The notes under the pieces were generated by a model that was given only the letters and a program-made list of their open reading frames with translations, searched no databases and was not told the DNA's origin. A DNA stretch of 54,784 nt from contig JAFZHD010000047.1 of NCBI GenBank assembly GCA_017555085.1, positions 1 through 54,784 of the forward strand. The letters are read 5' to 3'. The translations under genes were made by a program, and so were the position numbers. The stretch is from Muribaculaceae bacterium. GTDB taxonomy: Bacteria; Bacteroidota; Bacteroidia; Bacteroidales; Muribaculaceae. Below are positions 1 through 8,170 of the stretch, one piece after another; within the stretch, counting starts at the first letter, position 1; every line of letters starts with the position of its first letter.

Positions 1-37
1 AACTATTGGATGAATATATTAAAAGAAAATATTAGGC

Positions 38-77
38 ATAAATACCCCATTGGAACGCGTTCCAATGGGGTATTTAT
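38..77. terminator. Perfect 40-bp palindrome, probable bidirectional terminator
   Basis: Two 20-base arms are exactly complementary with no unpaired loop; the centre is AACGCGTT and the arms contain CCCCATTGGAACG. The right arm ends in TATTTAT, giving a modest T-rich tail. It probably ends a gene lying left of the window. No gene can be seen in bases 1-37. Confidence 0.6.
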
Positions 78-79
78 CA

Positions 80-131
80 TACTTTTTGTCTACTAAGAGT
101 TTTTTAGTGTATTTTCATCCTACTTTTTGTC
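80..131. repeat. Pair of 11-bp direct repeats
   Basis: TACTTTTTGTC occurs at 80-90 and again at 121-131, 41 bp apart. I see no gene around them. They could be remnants of a small mobile sequence or chance in AT-rich DNA. Confidence 0.4.
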
Positions 132-148
132 CAGGTAACCCATTGCCT

Positions 149-268
149 CCACTCAAGGATAAGCAACGAGTTGCCCACGTCGTGATATATCAAATCACTA
201 TGCCTCTATTTGAGACATAAACGGATATACCCAACGTAGACGTTTCGTTGCTTTATCTTTTGGAGTGG
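149..268. repeat. Imperfect inverted repeat of about 120 bp
   Basis: The left arm at 149-169 (CCACTC, then AAGGATAAGCAACGA) is matched by the reverse complement of the right arm at 245-268 (TCGTTGCTTTATC, then GGAGTGG), with a few single-base gaps. It could be a small non-autonomous mobile element or a structured RNA. No coding sequence is evident inside. Bases 269-328 and 351-494 hold nothing I can name. Confidence 0.4.
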
Positions 269-328
269 TTCAAATTTGCGAGATTAGAAGACTCAAAGAT
301 AATGTCCGTTAACGTCCATTTGTTATGT

Positions 329-350
329 TAAAAACAGCTCTAAAAGAGCT
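329..350 (-). terminator. Terminator after the CDF-arsC pair
   Basis: Read on the minus strand, AGCTCT-TTT-AGAGCT forms a 6-bp hairpin followed by GTTTTTAAC, a usual rho-independent shape. It lies about 145 bases past the arsC-like stop codon, so it would end that transcript. Confidence 0.5.
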
Positions 351-494
351 ATTCTTGCGCAAATTTAGACACAATATTTGTAATTTACAAATTTATGCCA
401 ATTTTTCTAACTAAATGTGTTTATGCGTTATTTTACATTACGCTATTTAGATTTATATTGATCACGTTGATAGGCCCGTGCGATATTGACAATT

Positions 495-917
495 TCAAAC
501 GTTTGACGAAATTTCCTCGCCAAATTGTTTAAACGCCACCGCTATCTCATCTCTGACACGGTGGAACTCGCTCATGATATATTCTTCGGATCCTTGTGCT
601 TCCGACGGGTCGTCAAATCCGATGTGTCGATGCTCTCCCACTTCGCCCACAAACACAGGACAAGACTCACGCGCACCGCCACACACCGTTACCACATAAT
701 CCCACTGCTCGTTGAGATACACCTCAACACTCTTGGGCGTATGGCTCAAAATATCTATCCCCACATCGGCCATTACCTTCACTGCTATGGGGTTAACTCG
801 CTCGGCCGGGCGAGTACCTGCCGAGCAAACAGTCATTGTAGGAAACATTGCCTGCATAAAACCGTGTGCCATTTGACTACGGCAGCTGTTGCCTGTGCAC
901 AATATCAATACTTTCAT
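495..917 (-). CDS. arsC: Arsenate reductase-like low-molecular-weight phosphatase family protein
   Basis: A cytoplasmic protein of 140 residues with the low-molecular-weight tyrosine phosphatase fold. The P-loop CTGNSCRSQMA at residues 7-17 supplies the nucleophilic Cys7. Two further cysteines in the VTVCGGARESCP stretch, about residues 79-86, match the thiol relay of thioredoxin-coupled arsenate reductases, which reduce arsenate to arsenite. The start codon overlaps the stop of the upstream CDF transporter as ATGA, so the two are translationally coupled. No arsB, acr3 or arsR gene is nearby, so arsenic specificity is an inference from the cysteine pattern; a phosphatase role is the alternative. 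Confidence 0.85.
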   Translation of the reverse strand: MKVLILCTGNSCRSQMAHGFMQAMFPTMTVCSAGTRPAERVNPIAVKVMADVGIDILSHTPKSVEVYLNEQWDYVVTVCGGARESCPVFVGEVGEHRHIGFDDPSEAQGSEEYIMSEFHRVRDEIAVAFKQFGEEISSNV

Positions 918-1816
918 TTTTCGGTCTTTTTTATGGGTTCCATATGCACTGCCACATGCGTACCTTGGCCATATCGGTTTTTTATACTGTTTTCTATCTC
1001 TGTGGCCACTGCATGAGCCTCGGTGAGCGACATCTCTCCGGCCATTCTTACATGAAACTCTATTGCATATCGGGTACCGATGCGGCGAGTGCGCAGGTGG
1101 TGGGGCGAACTCACTTGCTCATACGATGCAATTATCGCCATAACATCATCTTCCACCTCCTTGGGCAGCGATTTTTCAAGCAATTCGTCGATACACGGCT
1201 TCATCAGGTCATAGGCCACTTTTATAATAAACACACTGACAAAAATTGCCGCTATCGGGTCGAGCACGCGCCACTTTGCGCCCAACAGAATTGCGCCGCC
1301 AATACCCACTGCGGTCGCTATTGACGACAGCGCATCGCTACGATGATGCCATGCGTTGGCCACCACAGCCGGCGAGTCCACTCTCTTGCCCACTTTTAGG
1401 GTGTATCTAAACAATATTTCTTTTGACAAAATAGAAATTATGGCCGCCACAAGCGCCACATATCCCGGAGCGGGCAACTGCTCGCCACTCAACACGGCCA
1501 CAATTGCCGAAACGCCTGTATAACATATTCCGAGTCCGGCCAACATCAACGCCAAACCGATAACTGCTGTGGCCAAAGTTTCATATTTGCCATGTCCATA
1601 ATGATGGTCGGCATCTTGTGGCTTTGACGACACCCCCACCATCACAAGCACCACTATATCAGTCATAAAGTCAGACAGCGAGTGCACCGCATCGGCAATC
1701 ATAGCGCCACTGTGGCCAAGAAAACCGGCCACAAACTTTGCCACCACAAGCACCATATTCACAACAGTGCCGACGAGTGTCACGCGATACACTTCTTTTT
1801 TGCGTTTCTGTTCCAT
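914..1816 (-). CDS. Cation diffusion facilitator (CDF) family transporter
   Basis: An inner-membrane protein of 300 residues, the usual CDF length, expected to export divalent metal ions in exchange for protons. About six membrane segments lie in the first 210 residues, followed by a soluble C-terminal domain of about 90 residues. Metal-site motifs are visible: DAVHSLSDFMTD in the second helix and AWHHRSDALSS in the fifth. The histidine-rich DADHHYGHGKYE follows the second helix. The metal (zinc, iron, manganese or another) cannot be told from sequence. Its stop overlaps the arsC-like start, so the pair forms one transcript, possibly linking metal and metalloid stress. Confidence 0.9.
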   Translation of the reverse strand: MEQKRKKEVYRVTLVGTVVNMVLVVAKFVAGFLGHSGAMIADAVHSLSDFMTDIVVLVMVGVSSKPQDADHHYGHGKYETLATAVIGLALMLAGLGICYTGVSAIVAVLSGEQLPAPGYVALVAAIISILSKEILFRYTLKVGKRVDSPAVVANAWHHRSDALSSIATAVGIGGAILLGAKWRVLDPIAAIFVSVFIIKVAYDLMKPCIDELLEKSLPKEVEDDVMAIIASYEQVSSPHHLRTRRIGTRYAIEFHVRMAGEMSLTEAHAVATEIENSIKNRYGQGTHVAVHMEPIKKTEK

Positions 1817-1930
1817 GTTTTATGTTGATTATAACATTTTTTCGGTTGCTTTTCCTCGCAAATATAGTGAAGATTTGTCAATAAATGTGGTTGCGGCCGC
1901 TTATTTAGATGCAGTCTCAATTATTTTTGC

Positions 1931-1938
1931 TAACTTTG
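1931..1938 (+). promoter_or_regulatory. Probable -7 box for glyS with a 5' leader hairpin
   Basis: TAACTTTG fits the Bacteroidetes -7 consensus TAnnTTTG; a good -33 box is not obvious. Transcription would start near 1945. A hairpin CATCTC-AGCCA-GAGATG at 1953-1969 would then sit close to the 5' end of the RNA, about 40 bases before the glyS start. Confidence 0.5.
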
Positions 1939-2009
1939 CATTTCATACGGCACATCTCAGCCAGAGATGCAACCCGTTGACAAACAATAATAATCAATTT
2001 AACCAAATT

Positions 2010-3554
2010 ATGGCTCAACAAGAAGAAGTTTTTAAGAAAATCGTTTCACACGCCAAGGAATACGGTTTTGTTTTTCAATCAAGTGAAATTTATGATGGTT
2101 TAGGTGCTGTTTATGACTATGGTCAAAACGGTGTCGAACTCAAAAACAACATCAAACGCTATTGGTGGGACGCAATGACTTTGCTCAACGAAAACATCGT
2201 GGGTATCGACTCTGCAATCTTTATGCACCCCACTATTTGGAAAGCATCAGGTCACGTTGACGCATTCAACGACCCCTTGATTGATAATAAAGACTCTAAA
2301 AAACGCTATCGTGCCGACGTTCTCATCGAAGAAGAACTCGCCAAGATGGACGATAAAATCGAAAAAGAAGTTGCCAAAGCAGCAAAACGTTTCGGCGAAT
2401 CTTTTGACGAAGCCCTTTTCCGTGAAACTAACCCCCGCATTCAAGAAATCGTTGCTAAACGCGAAGCACTCCACACTCGCTTTGCTACTGCTCTCAACGA
2501 CAGCAACCTTGAAGAATTGCGTCAGATTATCATCGACCAAGAAATTGTGTGCCCCATCTCAGGCACTAAAAACTGGACAGAAGTGCGTCAGTTCAACCTC
2601 ATGTTCAAAACCGAAATGGGTAGCACTGCCGAAGGTTCAATGGGCGTATATCTCCGTCCCGAAACTGCTCAAGGTATCTTCGTAAACTACCTCAATGTGC
2701 AAAAAACAGGCCGCATGCGTCTTCCCTTTGGTATCGCACAAATCGGTAAAGCATTCCGCAACGAAATTGTGGCTCGTCAGTTTATCTTCCGTATGCGCGA
2801 ATTTGAACAAATGGAAATGCAATTCTTTGTTCGTCCCGGCGAAGAACTCAACTGGTTTGCTAAATGGAAAGAAACTCGCTTGAAATGGCACAAGGCTCTC
2901 GGTCTCGGCGACCACAAATATCGCTACCACGACCACGACAAACTCGCTCACTATGCCAACGCGGCTACCGACATCGAGTTTGAAATGCCTTTCGGTTTCA
3001 AAGAAGTTGAAGGTATCCACTCACGCACAAACTTCGACCTCTCACAACACGAAAAATACTCTGGCAAGAACATCAAATATTTCGACCCCGAATTGAACGA
3101 ATCTTATGTTCCCTATGTAATCGAAACCTCAATCGGTGTTGACCGCATGTTCCTTTCTGTACTTTGCTCTTCTTATGAAGAACAAAAACTCGAAGGTGGC
3201 GACACTCGCGTTGTTCTCCACTTGCCCGCAGCATTGGCTCCCGTGAAATGTGCAGTTATGCCTTTGGTTCGCAAAGACGGTCTTCCCGAAAAAGCACGCG
3301 AAATCGTTAACGAACTCAAATTTGACTTCACTACTCACTACGAAGAAAAAGACTCTATCGGCAAACGCTACCGCCGTCAAGACGCTATCGGTACTCCCTT
3401 CTGTATCACTGTTGACCACCAAACTCTCGAAGACAACACTGTTACATTGCGCCACCGCGACTCAATGGAGCAACGCCGCGTAGCAATCGCCGAATTGCAC
3501 AGTCTCATCCACAACGAAGTGAGCCTCAACGCTCTCCTTCGCAAACTCGGTTAA
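2010..3554 (+). CDS. glyS: Glycyl-tRNA synthetase, single-chain alpha2 type
   Basis: It charges tRNA-Gly with glycine using ATP in the cytoplasm. The 514-residue length and class II core mark the single-polypeptide form, not the two-subunit GlyQ/GlyS. Visible signatures include the N-terminal YGFVFQSSEIYDGLGAVYDYG, the motif 2 region FRNEI..RQFIFRMREFEQMEMQFF, and the C-terminal anticodon-binding domain ending with the conserved YEEKDSIGKRYRRQDAIGTPF. The reading frame is open upstream to 1767, but that extension is AT-rich, overlaps the promoter and lacks family similarity. The ATG at 2010 gives the expected start (MAQQEEVFKKIV). It reads divergently from the CDF transporter. Confidence 0.95.
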   Translation: MAQQEEVFKKIVSHAKEYGFVFQSSEIYDGLGAVYDYGQNGVELKNNIKRYWWDAMTLLNENIVGIDSAIFMHPTIWKASGHVDAFNDPLIDNKDSKKRYRADVLIEEELAKMDDKIEKEVAKAAKRFGESFDEALFRETNPRIQEIVAKREALHTRFATALNDSNLEELRQIIIDQEIVCPISGTKNWTEVRQFNLMFKTEMGSTAEGSMGVYLRPETAQGIFVNYLNVQKTGRMRLPFGIAQIGKAFRNEIVARQFIFRMREFEQMEMQFFVRPGEELNWFAKWKETRLKWHKALGLGDHKYRYHDHDKLAHYANAATDIEFEMPFGFKEVEGIHSRTNFDLSQHEKYSGKNIKYFDPELNESYVPYVIETSIGVDRMFLSVLCSSYEEQKLEGGDTRVVLHLPAALAPVKCAVMPLVRKDGLPEKAREIVNELKFDFTTHYEEKDSIGKRYRRQDAIGTPFCITVDHQTLEDNTVTLRHRDSMEQRRVAIAELHSLIHNEVSLNALLRKLG

Positions 3555-3580
3555 TCATTAACATCAACTACTATTTTTTA

Positions 3581-4165
3581 ATGAAAGTATTTCGCACGCT
3601 CTCAATTCTCCTCGCATTAGTTGCCACAATGAGCCTCTCATCGTGCAACTACAACACCATTGTTGAGCAGGAAATGTCAGTAGAACAGGCTTGGGCCGAG
3701 GTTGAGAACCAATACCAACGCCGTATGGATCTCATCCCCAACCTCGTGAACACAGTCAAAGGTTACACAACCCACGAAAGCGAGACTTTGCAAAAAGTGG
3801 TGGAAGCACGCGCCAAAGCGACTTCAATCACCATTGATGCCGACAACCTTGACGAAGCAACCCTTGAACAATTCCAACAAGTTCAAGGCGAACTTTCAAG
3901 CGCGTTGAAGTCATTGCTCGCTGTGAGCGAAGCATATCCCGACTTGAAAGCAAACGAGAATTTCAAAGACCTTCAAGCCCAACTCGAAGGCACCGAAAAT
4001 CGCGTTACAACTGCTCGCGGACGCTACACTCAGGCTGTTGCAACCTACAACACGACTATCAAAAAGTTCCCCACAAACATCTATGCCGGATGGTTTGGCT
4101 TTGAAAAGAAACCTCAATTCAAAGCCGAAGCAGGTGCAAACCAAGCCCCCGAAGTTAAATTTTAA
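3581..4165 (+). CDS. lemA: LemA family lipoprotein
   Basis: A protein of 194 residues. The N-terminus is a lipoprotein signal ending MSLSSC, so it is probably anchored to a membrane by Cys22. The remainder is the LemA helical fold: QYQRRMDLIPNLVNTVKGY is the family signature, followed by long helices. The start of the last segment, YAGWFGFEKKPQFKAE, is also typical. The molecular role of LemA proteins is not settled; they are linked to envelope functions. It lies 26 bases after glyS and 6 bases before an FKBP-type lipoprotein, so the three may be cotranscribed. Confidence 0.9.
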   Translation: MKVFRTLSILLALVATMSLSSCNYNTIVEQEMSVEQAWAEVENQYQRRMDLIPNLVNTVKGYTTHESETLQKVVEARAKATSITIDADNLDEATLEQFQQVQGELSSALKSLLAVSEAYPDLKANENFKDLQAQLEGTENRVTTARGRYTQAVATYNTTIKKFPTNIYAGWFGFEKKPQFKAEAGANQAPEVKF

Positions 4166-4171
4166 CATCCG

Positions 4172-4726
4172 ATGAGACGATTACCATTTATTATAATTGC
4201 GGCATTGACCATTATCACCATCGCGTGTAACTCTACCCGAAATGTGTGGGAAGAATATCGCGATTGGCGAATTGTCAACGAACAATGGTTTCAAGAACAA
4301 GAAACCCTTACCGACGAAAACGGCAATCTTTACTACACAAAGATTACACCCGCTTGGAGTCCGTCAGACTATGTTCTTGTCCACTACTTCAACGACCGCA
4401 ATCTCACCGCAGGCAACCTCTCGCCGTTATACACAAGCACTGTTGATGTAAAATACATCGGCCGCTTTTTCAACGACGAACCGTTTGACTCGTCTTATGC
4501 AATCACCGCATCTTATGGCGACAGCATCTATCGCACCACTTGCAGCAATGTAATCTCGGGATGGACCGCTGTACTCGAAGACATGCATGTGGGCGACAGC
4601 TGCGAAGTCATCATCCCCTACACTTTGGGATATGGCGACGCCGAGACAAGCGCCATTATGCCCTACTCAATGTTGAAGTTTAACATTAAACTCGTCGACA
4701 TTCCCTACTACGAGATTAAGCCCTAA
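4172..4726 (+). CDS. FKBP-type peptidyl-prolyl cis-trans isomerase lipoprotein
   Basis: A protein of 184 residues, predicted to assist folding of exported proteins by isomerising prolyl bonds. It has a lipoprotein signal with Cys19 (TIITIAC). The FKBP domain covers about residues 65-180: VLVHYF, a VDVKYIGRFFNDEPFDSSY strand-turn, VISGWTAVLEDMHVGDS and IIPYTLGYGD. These match the FKBP core, though the usual substrate-pocket aromatic positions are only partly kept, so activity is not certain. The gene follows lemA by 6 bases and is followed by a strong terminator. Confidence 0.85.
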   Translation: MRRLPFIIIAALTIITIACNSTRNVWEEYRDWRIVNEQWFQEQETLTDENGNLYYTKITPAWSPSDYVLVHYFNDRNLTAGNLSPLYTSTVDVKYIGRFFNDEPFDSSYAITASYGDSIYRTTCSNVISGWTAVLEDMHVGDSCEVIIPYTLGYGDAETSAIMPYSMLKFNIKLVDIPYYEIKP

Positions 4727-4750
4727 AACATCGGGTGCAATCCATAGCAC

Positions 4751-4795
4751 AAAGAGGCGGCAGCAAAATTGAAAAAATTTTGTTGTCGCCTCTTT
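4751..4795. terminator. Strong terminator after the glyS-lemA-FKBP genes
   Basis: AAAGAGGCG and CGCCTCTTT form the outer stem, and CAAAATT with AATTTTG extends it inward with two mismatches. The arms end in A and T runs, so it can work in both directions. The -7-like box TAACTTTG at 4795-4802, at its right edge, could drive mtnN. Confidence 0.7.
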
Positions 4796-4856
4796 AACTT
4801 TGCGATAATCTTTTGTAACTTTACACTCTCAATCCATTAATACATTTAAGCAATAT

Positions 4857-5537
4857 ATGAAAATAGGCATTATCGTGGCTATGGGCAAAGAACTCAACCT
4901 CTTGTTGCCACTCATCGAAGACCATTCTGTCATTACTCTCAACGACATCGCGTTTCACACAGGTCGCATGGGCCGTCACGACATCACAGCCATGCAATGT
5001 GGCATCGGCAAAGTCAACGCCGCTGTGGGCACACTCACCCTCATTGAGAACTTTCACCCCGACTTGGTAATCAACACCGGTGTTGCAGGTGGTGCCGGCT
5101 CGGCAGCAGGCATTCTTGATGTGGTAGTGGCTGAGAAAATTGCCTATCACGATGTGTGGTGCGGTCCCGGCACCGAATGGGGCGATGCAGCCGGCTGCCC
5201 ACGATATTTCCAATCTGTTCCCGAAATCGCAGCATTGCCATGCCTCAACGGCAAGGAAAACATTAAGCACGGACTCATCTGCTCGGGCGACATCTTCATC
5301 TCAAAAGCCGAAGAAGTGGCACGCATCAAATCGCTGTTTCCTGAAGTGTTGGCTGTTGACATGGAATCGGCCTCGATAGCACAAGTGTGCCACCTCAAAA
5401 ATGTGCCTTTCTTCTGCGCACGCGTTATCAGCGACACCCCCGGAGGCGAAGACAACATCGCTCAATATGAAAACTTCTGGGAAGACGCTCCCCGTCACAC
5501 ATTTGAGACATTGCGCCTCGTAATCGAAAATATCTAA
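4857..5537 (+). CDS. mtnN: 5'-methylthioadenosine/S-adenosylhomocysteine nucleosidase
   Basis: This cytoplasmic enzyme cleaves adenine from methylthioadenosine and S-adenosylhomocysteine; the latter reaction gives S-ribosylhomocysteine, the substrate of LuxS encoded next. At 226 residues it has the family length. Visible signatures are GIIVAMGKEL at the N-terminus with the conserved Glu, MQCGIGKVNAA, INTGVAGG, VDMESASIAQV with the ribose-binding Met-Glu, and RVISDTPGG with the catalytic Asp. It sits 3 bases upstream of luxS, so the two steps of the activated methyl cycle are encoded in order in one operon. Confidence 0.93.
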   Translation: MKIGIIVAMGKELNLLLPLIEDHSVITLNDIAFHTGRMGRHDITAMQCGIGKVNAAVGTLTLIENFHPDLVINTGVAGGAGSAAGILDVVVAEKIAYHDVWCGPGTEWGDAAGCPRYFQSVPEIAALPCLNGKENIKHGLICSGDIFISKAEEVARIKSLFPEVLAVDMESASIAQVCHLKNVPFFCARVISDTPGGEDNIAQYENFWEDAPRHTFETLRLVIENI

Positions 5538-5540
5538 ACA

Positions 5541-6023
5541 ATGGAAAAGATAGCAAGTTTCACCATAAACCACCTCACGCTCTTGCGCGGCATTTATGTG
5601 TCACGCCAAGACACCACTCCCTCGGGCGATGTAATCACCACCTTTGACATTCGCATGACCGAGCCCAACCGCCAAGAAGCCCTCACACCACGCTGCTTGC
5701 ACGCTATGGAACACCTCGCGGCAACATTCTTGCGCAACCACGAGCAATGGAAAGACCGCATCGTTTATTGGGGTCCTATGGGCTGCTGCACTGGCAACTA
5801 TCTGCTCGTTAGCGGCAATTACTCATCAGGCGACATCTTGCCCTTGATGCGCGAGACATTCCGTTTCATCGCCGACTTTGAAGGAGAAGTTCCCGGAGCC
5901 ACACCTCACGACTGCGGCAACTACTCGTTTATGGACCTCGAAGAAGCCAAGCTCCAAGCCGGCCGCTATCTCACCGAAGTACTCGAACGCATAACTCCGC
6001 AACAACTCACCTACCCGCAGTAA
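5541..6023 (+). CDS. luxS: S-ribosylhomocysteine lyase
   Basis: It splits S-ribosylhomocysteine into homocysteine and 4,5-dihydroxypentane-2,3-dione, the precursor of autoinducer-2. The 160-residue length is normal. The metal ligands His54 and His58 (HAMEH) and Cys125 (PHDCGNYSF) are all present, as are the MTEPN motif at 39-43 and the catalytic Cys82 in MGCCTGNYL. It starts 3 bases after mtnN, consistent with tight coupling. Whether it serves signalling or only recycling of methyl-donor waste cannot be read from sequence; no AI-2 receptor gene is in the window. Confidence 0.95.
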   Translation: MEKIASFTINHLTLLRGIYVSRQDTTPSGDVITTFDIRMTEPNRQEALTPRCLHAMEHLAATFLRNHEQWKDRIVYWGPMGCCTGNYLLVSGNYSSGDILPLMRETFRFIADFEGEVPGATPHDCGNYSFMDLEEAKLQAGRYLTEVLERITPQQLTYPQ

Positions 6024-6044
6024 TTGCCCCGCGAAATTTCCTGA

Positions 6045-6707
6045 ATGAAAGACATCAAAGCCATAAAAGGCAAATTCTATATTCAGCGACTAATCGAGGA
6101 AGGCGAGCACGAACATCAAGACTTCAAATTTGCGATCTCCGACGCGCGCAAAATAGCCCGAAGCATATCGGCATTTGCCAACAATGACGGAGGCCACCTG
6201 CTCATTGGTGTCAAAGACAACGGCAACATCGCAGGAGTGCGCAACGAAGAAGACATCTATATGATTGAGCAAGCCGCCCAAATGTATTGCCGTCCGCCGC
6301 AGAATGTCGACATTACCGCTTTCAAAACCGAAGGTGGCGCAATCGTTTTGCGCGCGACAATCACAAAATCGGCTTCACGACCTGTCAAATGCCAAGAGCC
6401 CGACGGATCATGGAAAGCCTATTATCGCGTAAAAGACGAGAACATTCTCGCCCCAGGCATCATGATTAGGGCTTGGCAACAGCAGAAAAACTCGCGTGGT
6501 CAACTGCTATCGCTCTCGCCGGCCGAAAGCCACCTTTTGCAAATGATTGAAAGCGACAAAGTGGTGTCAATTGACGACTATGCCCACTCGGCACACATCT
6601 CGCTCACAACGGCCCAAGACATTGCCGTAAAACTTGCCGCAATGGACATCATAACATTCCACTACAACGGCTCCCAATTTCTCCTAACTCACACCGCCGA
6701 CGAATAA
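6045..6707 (+). CDS. AlbA_2 (Schlafen-type) domain protein with C-terminal helix-turn-helix
   Basis: A soluble protein of 220 residues. Residues 15-125 match the AlbA_2/divergent AAA-4 family: EHQDFKFAISDARKIARSI, SAFANNDGGHLLIGVKDNG and a following region ending YYRVKDENILAP. The C-terminal 70 residues look like a winged helix (DYAHSAHISLTTAQDIAVKLAAM). Such proteins are usually taken as nucleic-acid-binding or regulatory, but no exact role is known. It starts 21 bases after luxS in the same direction, so it is probably cotranscribed with mtnN-luxS; that link is an inference from spacing. Confidence 0.75.
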   Translation: MKDIKAIKGKFYIQRLIEEGEHEHQDFKFAISDARKIARSISAFANNDGGHLLIGVKDNGNIAGVRNEEDIYMIEQAAQMYCRPPQNVDITAFKTEGGAIVLRATITKSASRPVKCQEPDGSWKAYYRVKDENILAPGIMIRAWQQQKNSRGQLLSLSPAESHLLQMIESDKVVSIDDYAHSAHISLTTAQDIAVKLAAMDIITFHYNGSQFLLTHTADE

Positions 6708-6754
6708 ATCGCAATAATCAACCCTTTTTTAATAACCTAAAATTAATCTATCAA

Positions 6755-7975
6755 ATGTTACGAAAAATCATCAAAATCGGTTTAATTACCTTGACAGCAT
6801 TTTTTGCGTTAATCGGCATTATTACTTTCTCGTTTCTTACATGGTTCACTGTTGAATGCAACAACCGCGTTTCAGACAATAGCGAGGGTCGGATATACTC
6901 ATCGGTAGATAGCATTCCCAGCCAAACCCTTGCTGTTTTAATCTGCTCAACACCTCAACCCAAAGAAAACATCAAAGATGACCCGTTTCTCATGGCGCGC
7001 CTCAATGCCGCCGATACACTTTATAAAGCCGACAAAATAAATTGTTTTCTCGTTTCGGGTGGCCAAATCAGCGACAGCATGAAAGATTCGTTGGTGGCAA
7101 GAGGCATTCCAAACTACCTCATTCACACCGACACCGCCGCAACCGACATTTACAACTCCGTGGCAAGAGCCATCATAAAATATTCGGCAGATAATTTCAC
7201 CATCATCTCCCACAAGCAAGACAGCGAGAAAGCACTGTATTTCATCAAATACTTCCACTATAATGTTGACAAAGTGCAAGCTTTCAATGCCAACCCCTCA
7301 TTCTTTGACACATCGATTGCGACAAAACTCAAAGAAAACTTTGACCGCACCTATATTTCACTTACAATCTCAGCCAATGAACAATCTAAAGATTTTGGTT
7401 ATTCCACAAATTTGGTCTTTGATATTTGGAGAAATGAGTGGTTTGAACACATGATATCAAACAACACCATCTCGGGGCACAACGAACAAGACACTATTGT
7501 CGGCAATTTCACCGGACTCGGAATTGACACACTATATGTTAAAACAACATCAAGGAAGAAGAATACCAATTTGGGCATAAATATTTACCATTTAGAGTCA
7601 AACAACCCCAAAATTCCCCGAATCAAGTTATATGGATGCGATGAATTTCAGCCCATGTTGGTAAACGAAGGTGATTTGGACGGCAACGGAACCACCGAGG
7701 TGGGATATCTCCACACATGGATAAACAGCCAATGGCGACAATACCGAATCCTCACATTAGTCGGAAACGAATGGAGATATCTAGTCAATGGAGAATATCT
7801 GTCTACACAATATGACTTCCGCCAATCGGGCCTTGAAGTAGCCAAGCCCGGCAAAGAAAAAGGCACGGTCTTGATTAATTATTTATATGATGACTACGTA
7901 TATGAAAGAAATGAGTGTGTGCGTGAATTCCGCGACACCATCGTTCGCCCAACATTCGACCGCATAACCGACTAA
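6755..7975 (+). CDS. SanA-like DUF218 envelope protein with extended C-terminus
   Basis: A 406-residue protein with one N-terminal membrane helix (about residues 5-32). Residues 55-210 resemble the DUF218/SanA family, linked in Enterobacteriaceae to envelope barrier function: LAVLICSTPQPKENI, CFLVSGGQISDSM, AATDIYNSVARA and TIISHKQDSEKALYFIKYF. The rest, about residues 230-406, is an extra extracytoplasmic part with a calcium-loop-like NEGDLDGNGTTEVGYLHTW, reminiscent of FG-GAP repeats. This extension is not in classical SanA. It stands alone between the AlbA_2 gene and a terminator. Confidence 0.7.
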   Translation: MLRKIIKIGLITLTAFFALIGIITFSFLTWFTVECNNRVSDNSEGRIYSSVDSIPSQTLAVLICSTPQPKENIKDDPFLMARLNAADTLYKADKINCFLVSGGQISDSMKDSLVARGIPNYLIHTDTAATDIYNSVARAIIKYSADNFTIISHKQDSEKALYFIKYFHYNVDKVQAFNANPSFFDTSIATKLKENFDRTYISLTISANEQSKDFGYSTNLVFDIWRNEWFEHMISNNTISGHNEQDTIVGNFTGLGIDTLYVKTTSRKKNTNLGINIYHLESNNPKIPRIKLYGCDEFQPMLVNEGDLDGNGTTEVGYLHTWINSQWRQYRILTLVGNEWRYLVNGEYLSTQYDFRQSGLEVAKPGKEKGTVLINYLYDDYVYERNECVREFRDTIVRPTFDRITD

Positions 7976-7997
7976 CACATTTCAACGGCCAATAACC

Positions 7998-8030
7998 CTA
8001 CCCCTGCCCAAAGGACAGGGGTAGTTGTTT
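7998..8030 (+). terminator. Terminator after the SanA-like gene
   Basis: CTACCCCTG and CAGGGGTAG form a 9-bp perfect stem with a 9-base loop, followed by TTGTTTTG. Confidence 0.75.
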
Positions 8031-8091
8031 TGAAAATAACCTTCTTGTCCCCTCATAACATCAGTCTGCTGAAACTATTTTTCTATGCGAC

Positions 8092-8122
8092 TTGGGCGAA
8101 TTGCGGAAAAGTAATAACTTTG
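8092..8122 (+). promoter_or_regulatory. Promoter for the cohesin-like/dockerin pair
   Basis: TTGG at 8092-8095, a 19-base spacer and a perfect -7 box TAACTTTG at 8115-8122. The cohesin-like start codon lies about 48 bases downstream. Confidence 0.55.
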
Positions 8123-8170
8123 CGCTTTCGTGTTATACACCACAATTATTTGAATATTCACAAATAATAT

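Noticed and set aside
1767..2009. In-frame extension before glyS
   Set aside because: It overlaps the promoter and the CDF transporter start, and its residues do not look like the family; the ATG at 2010 fits GlyRS.
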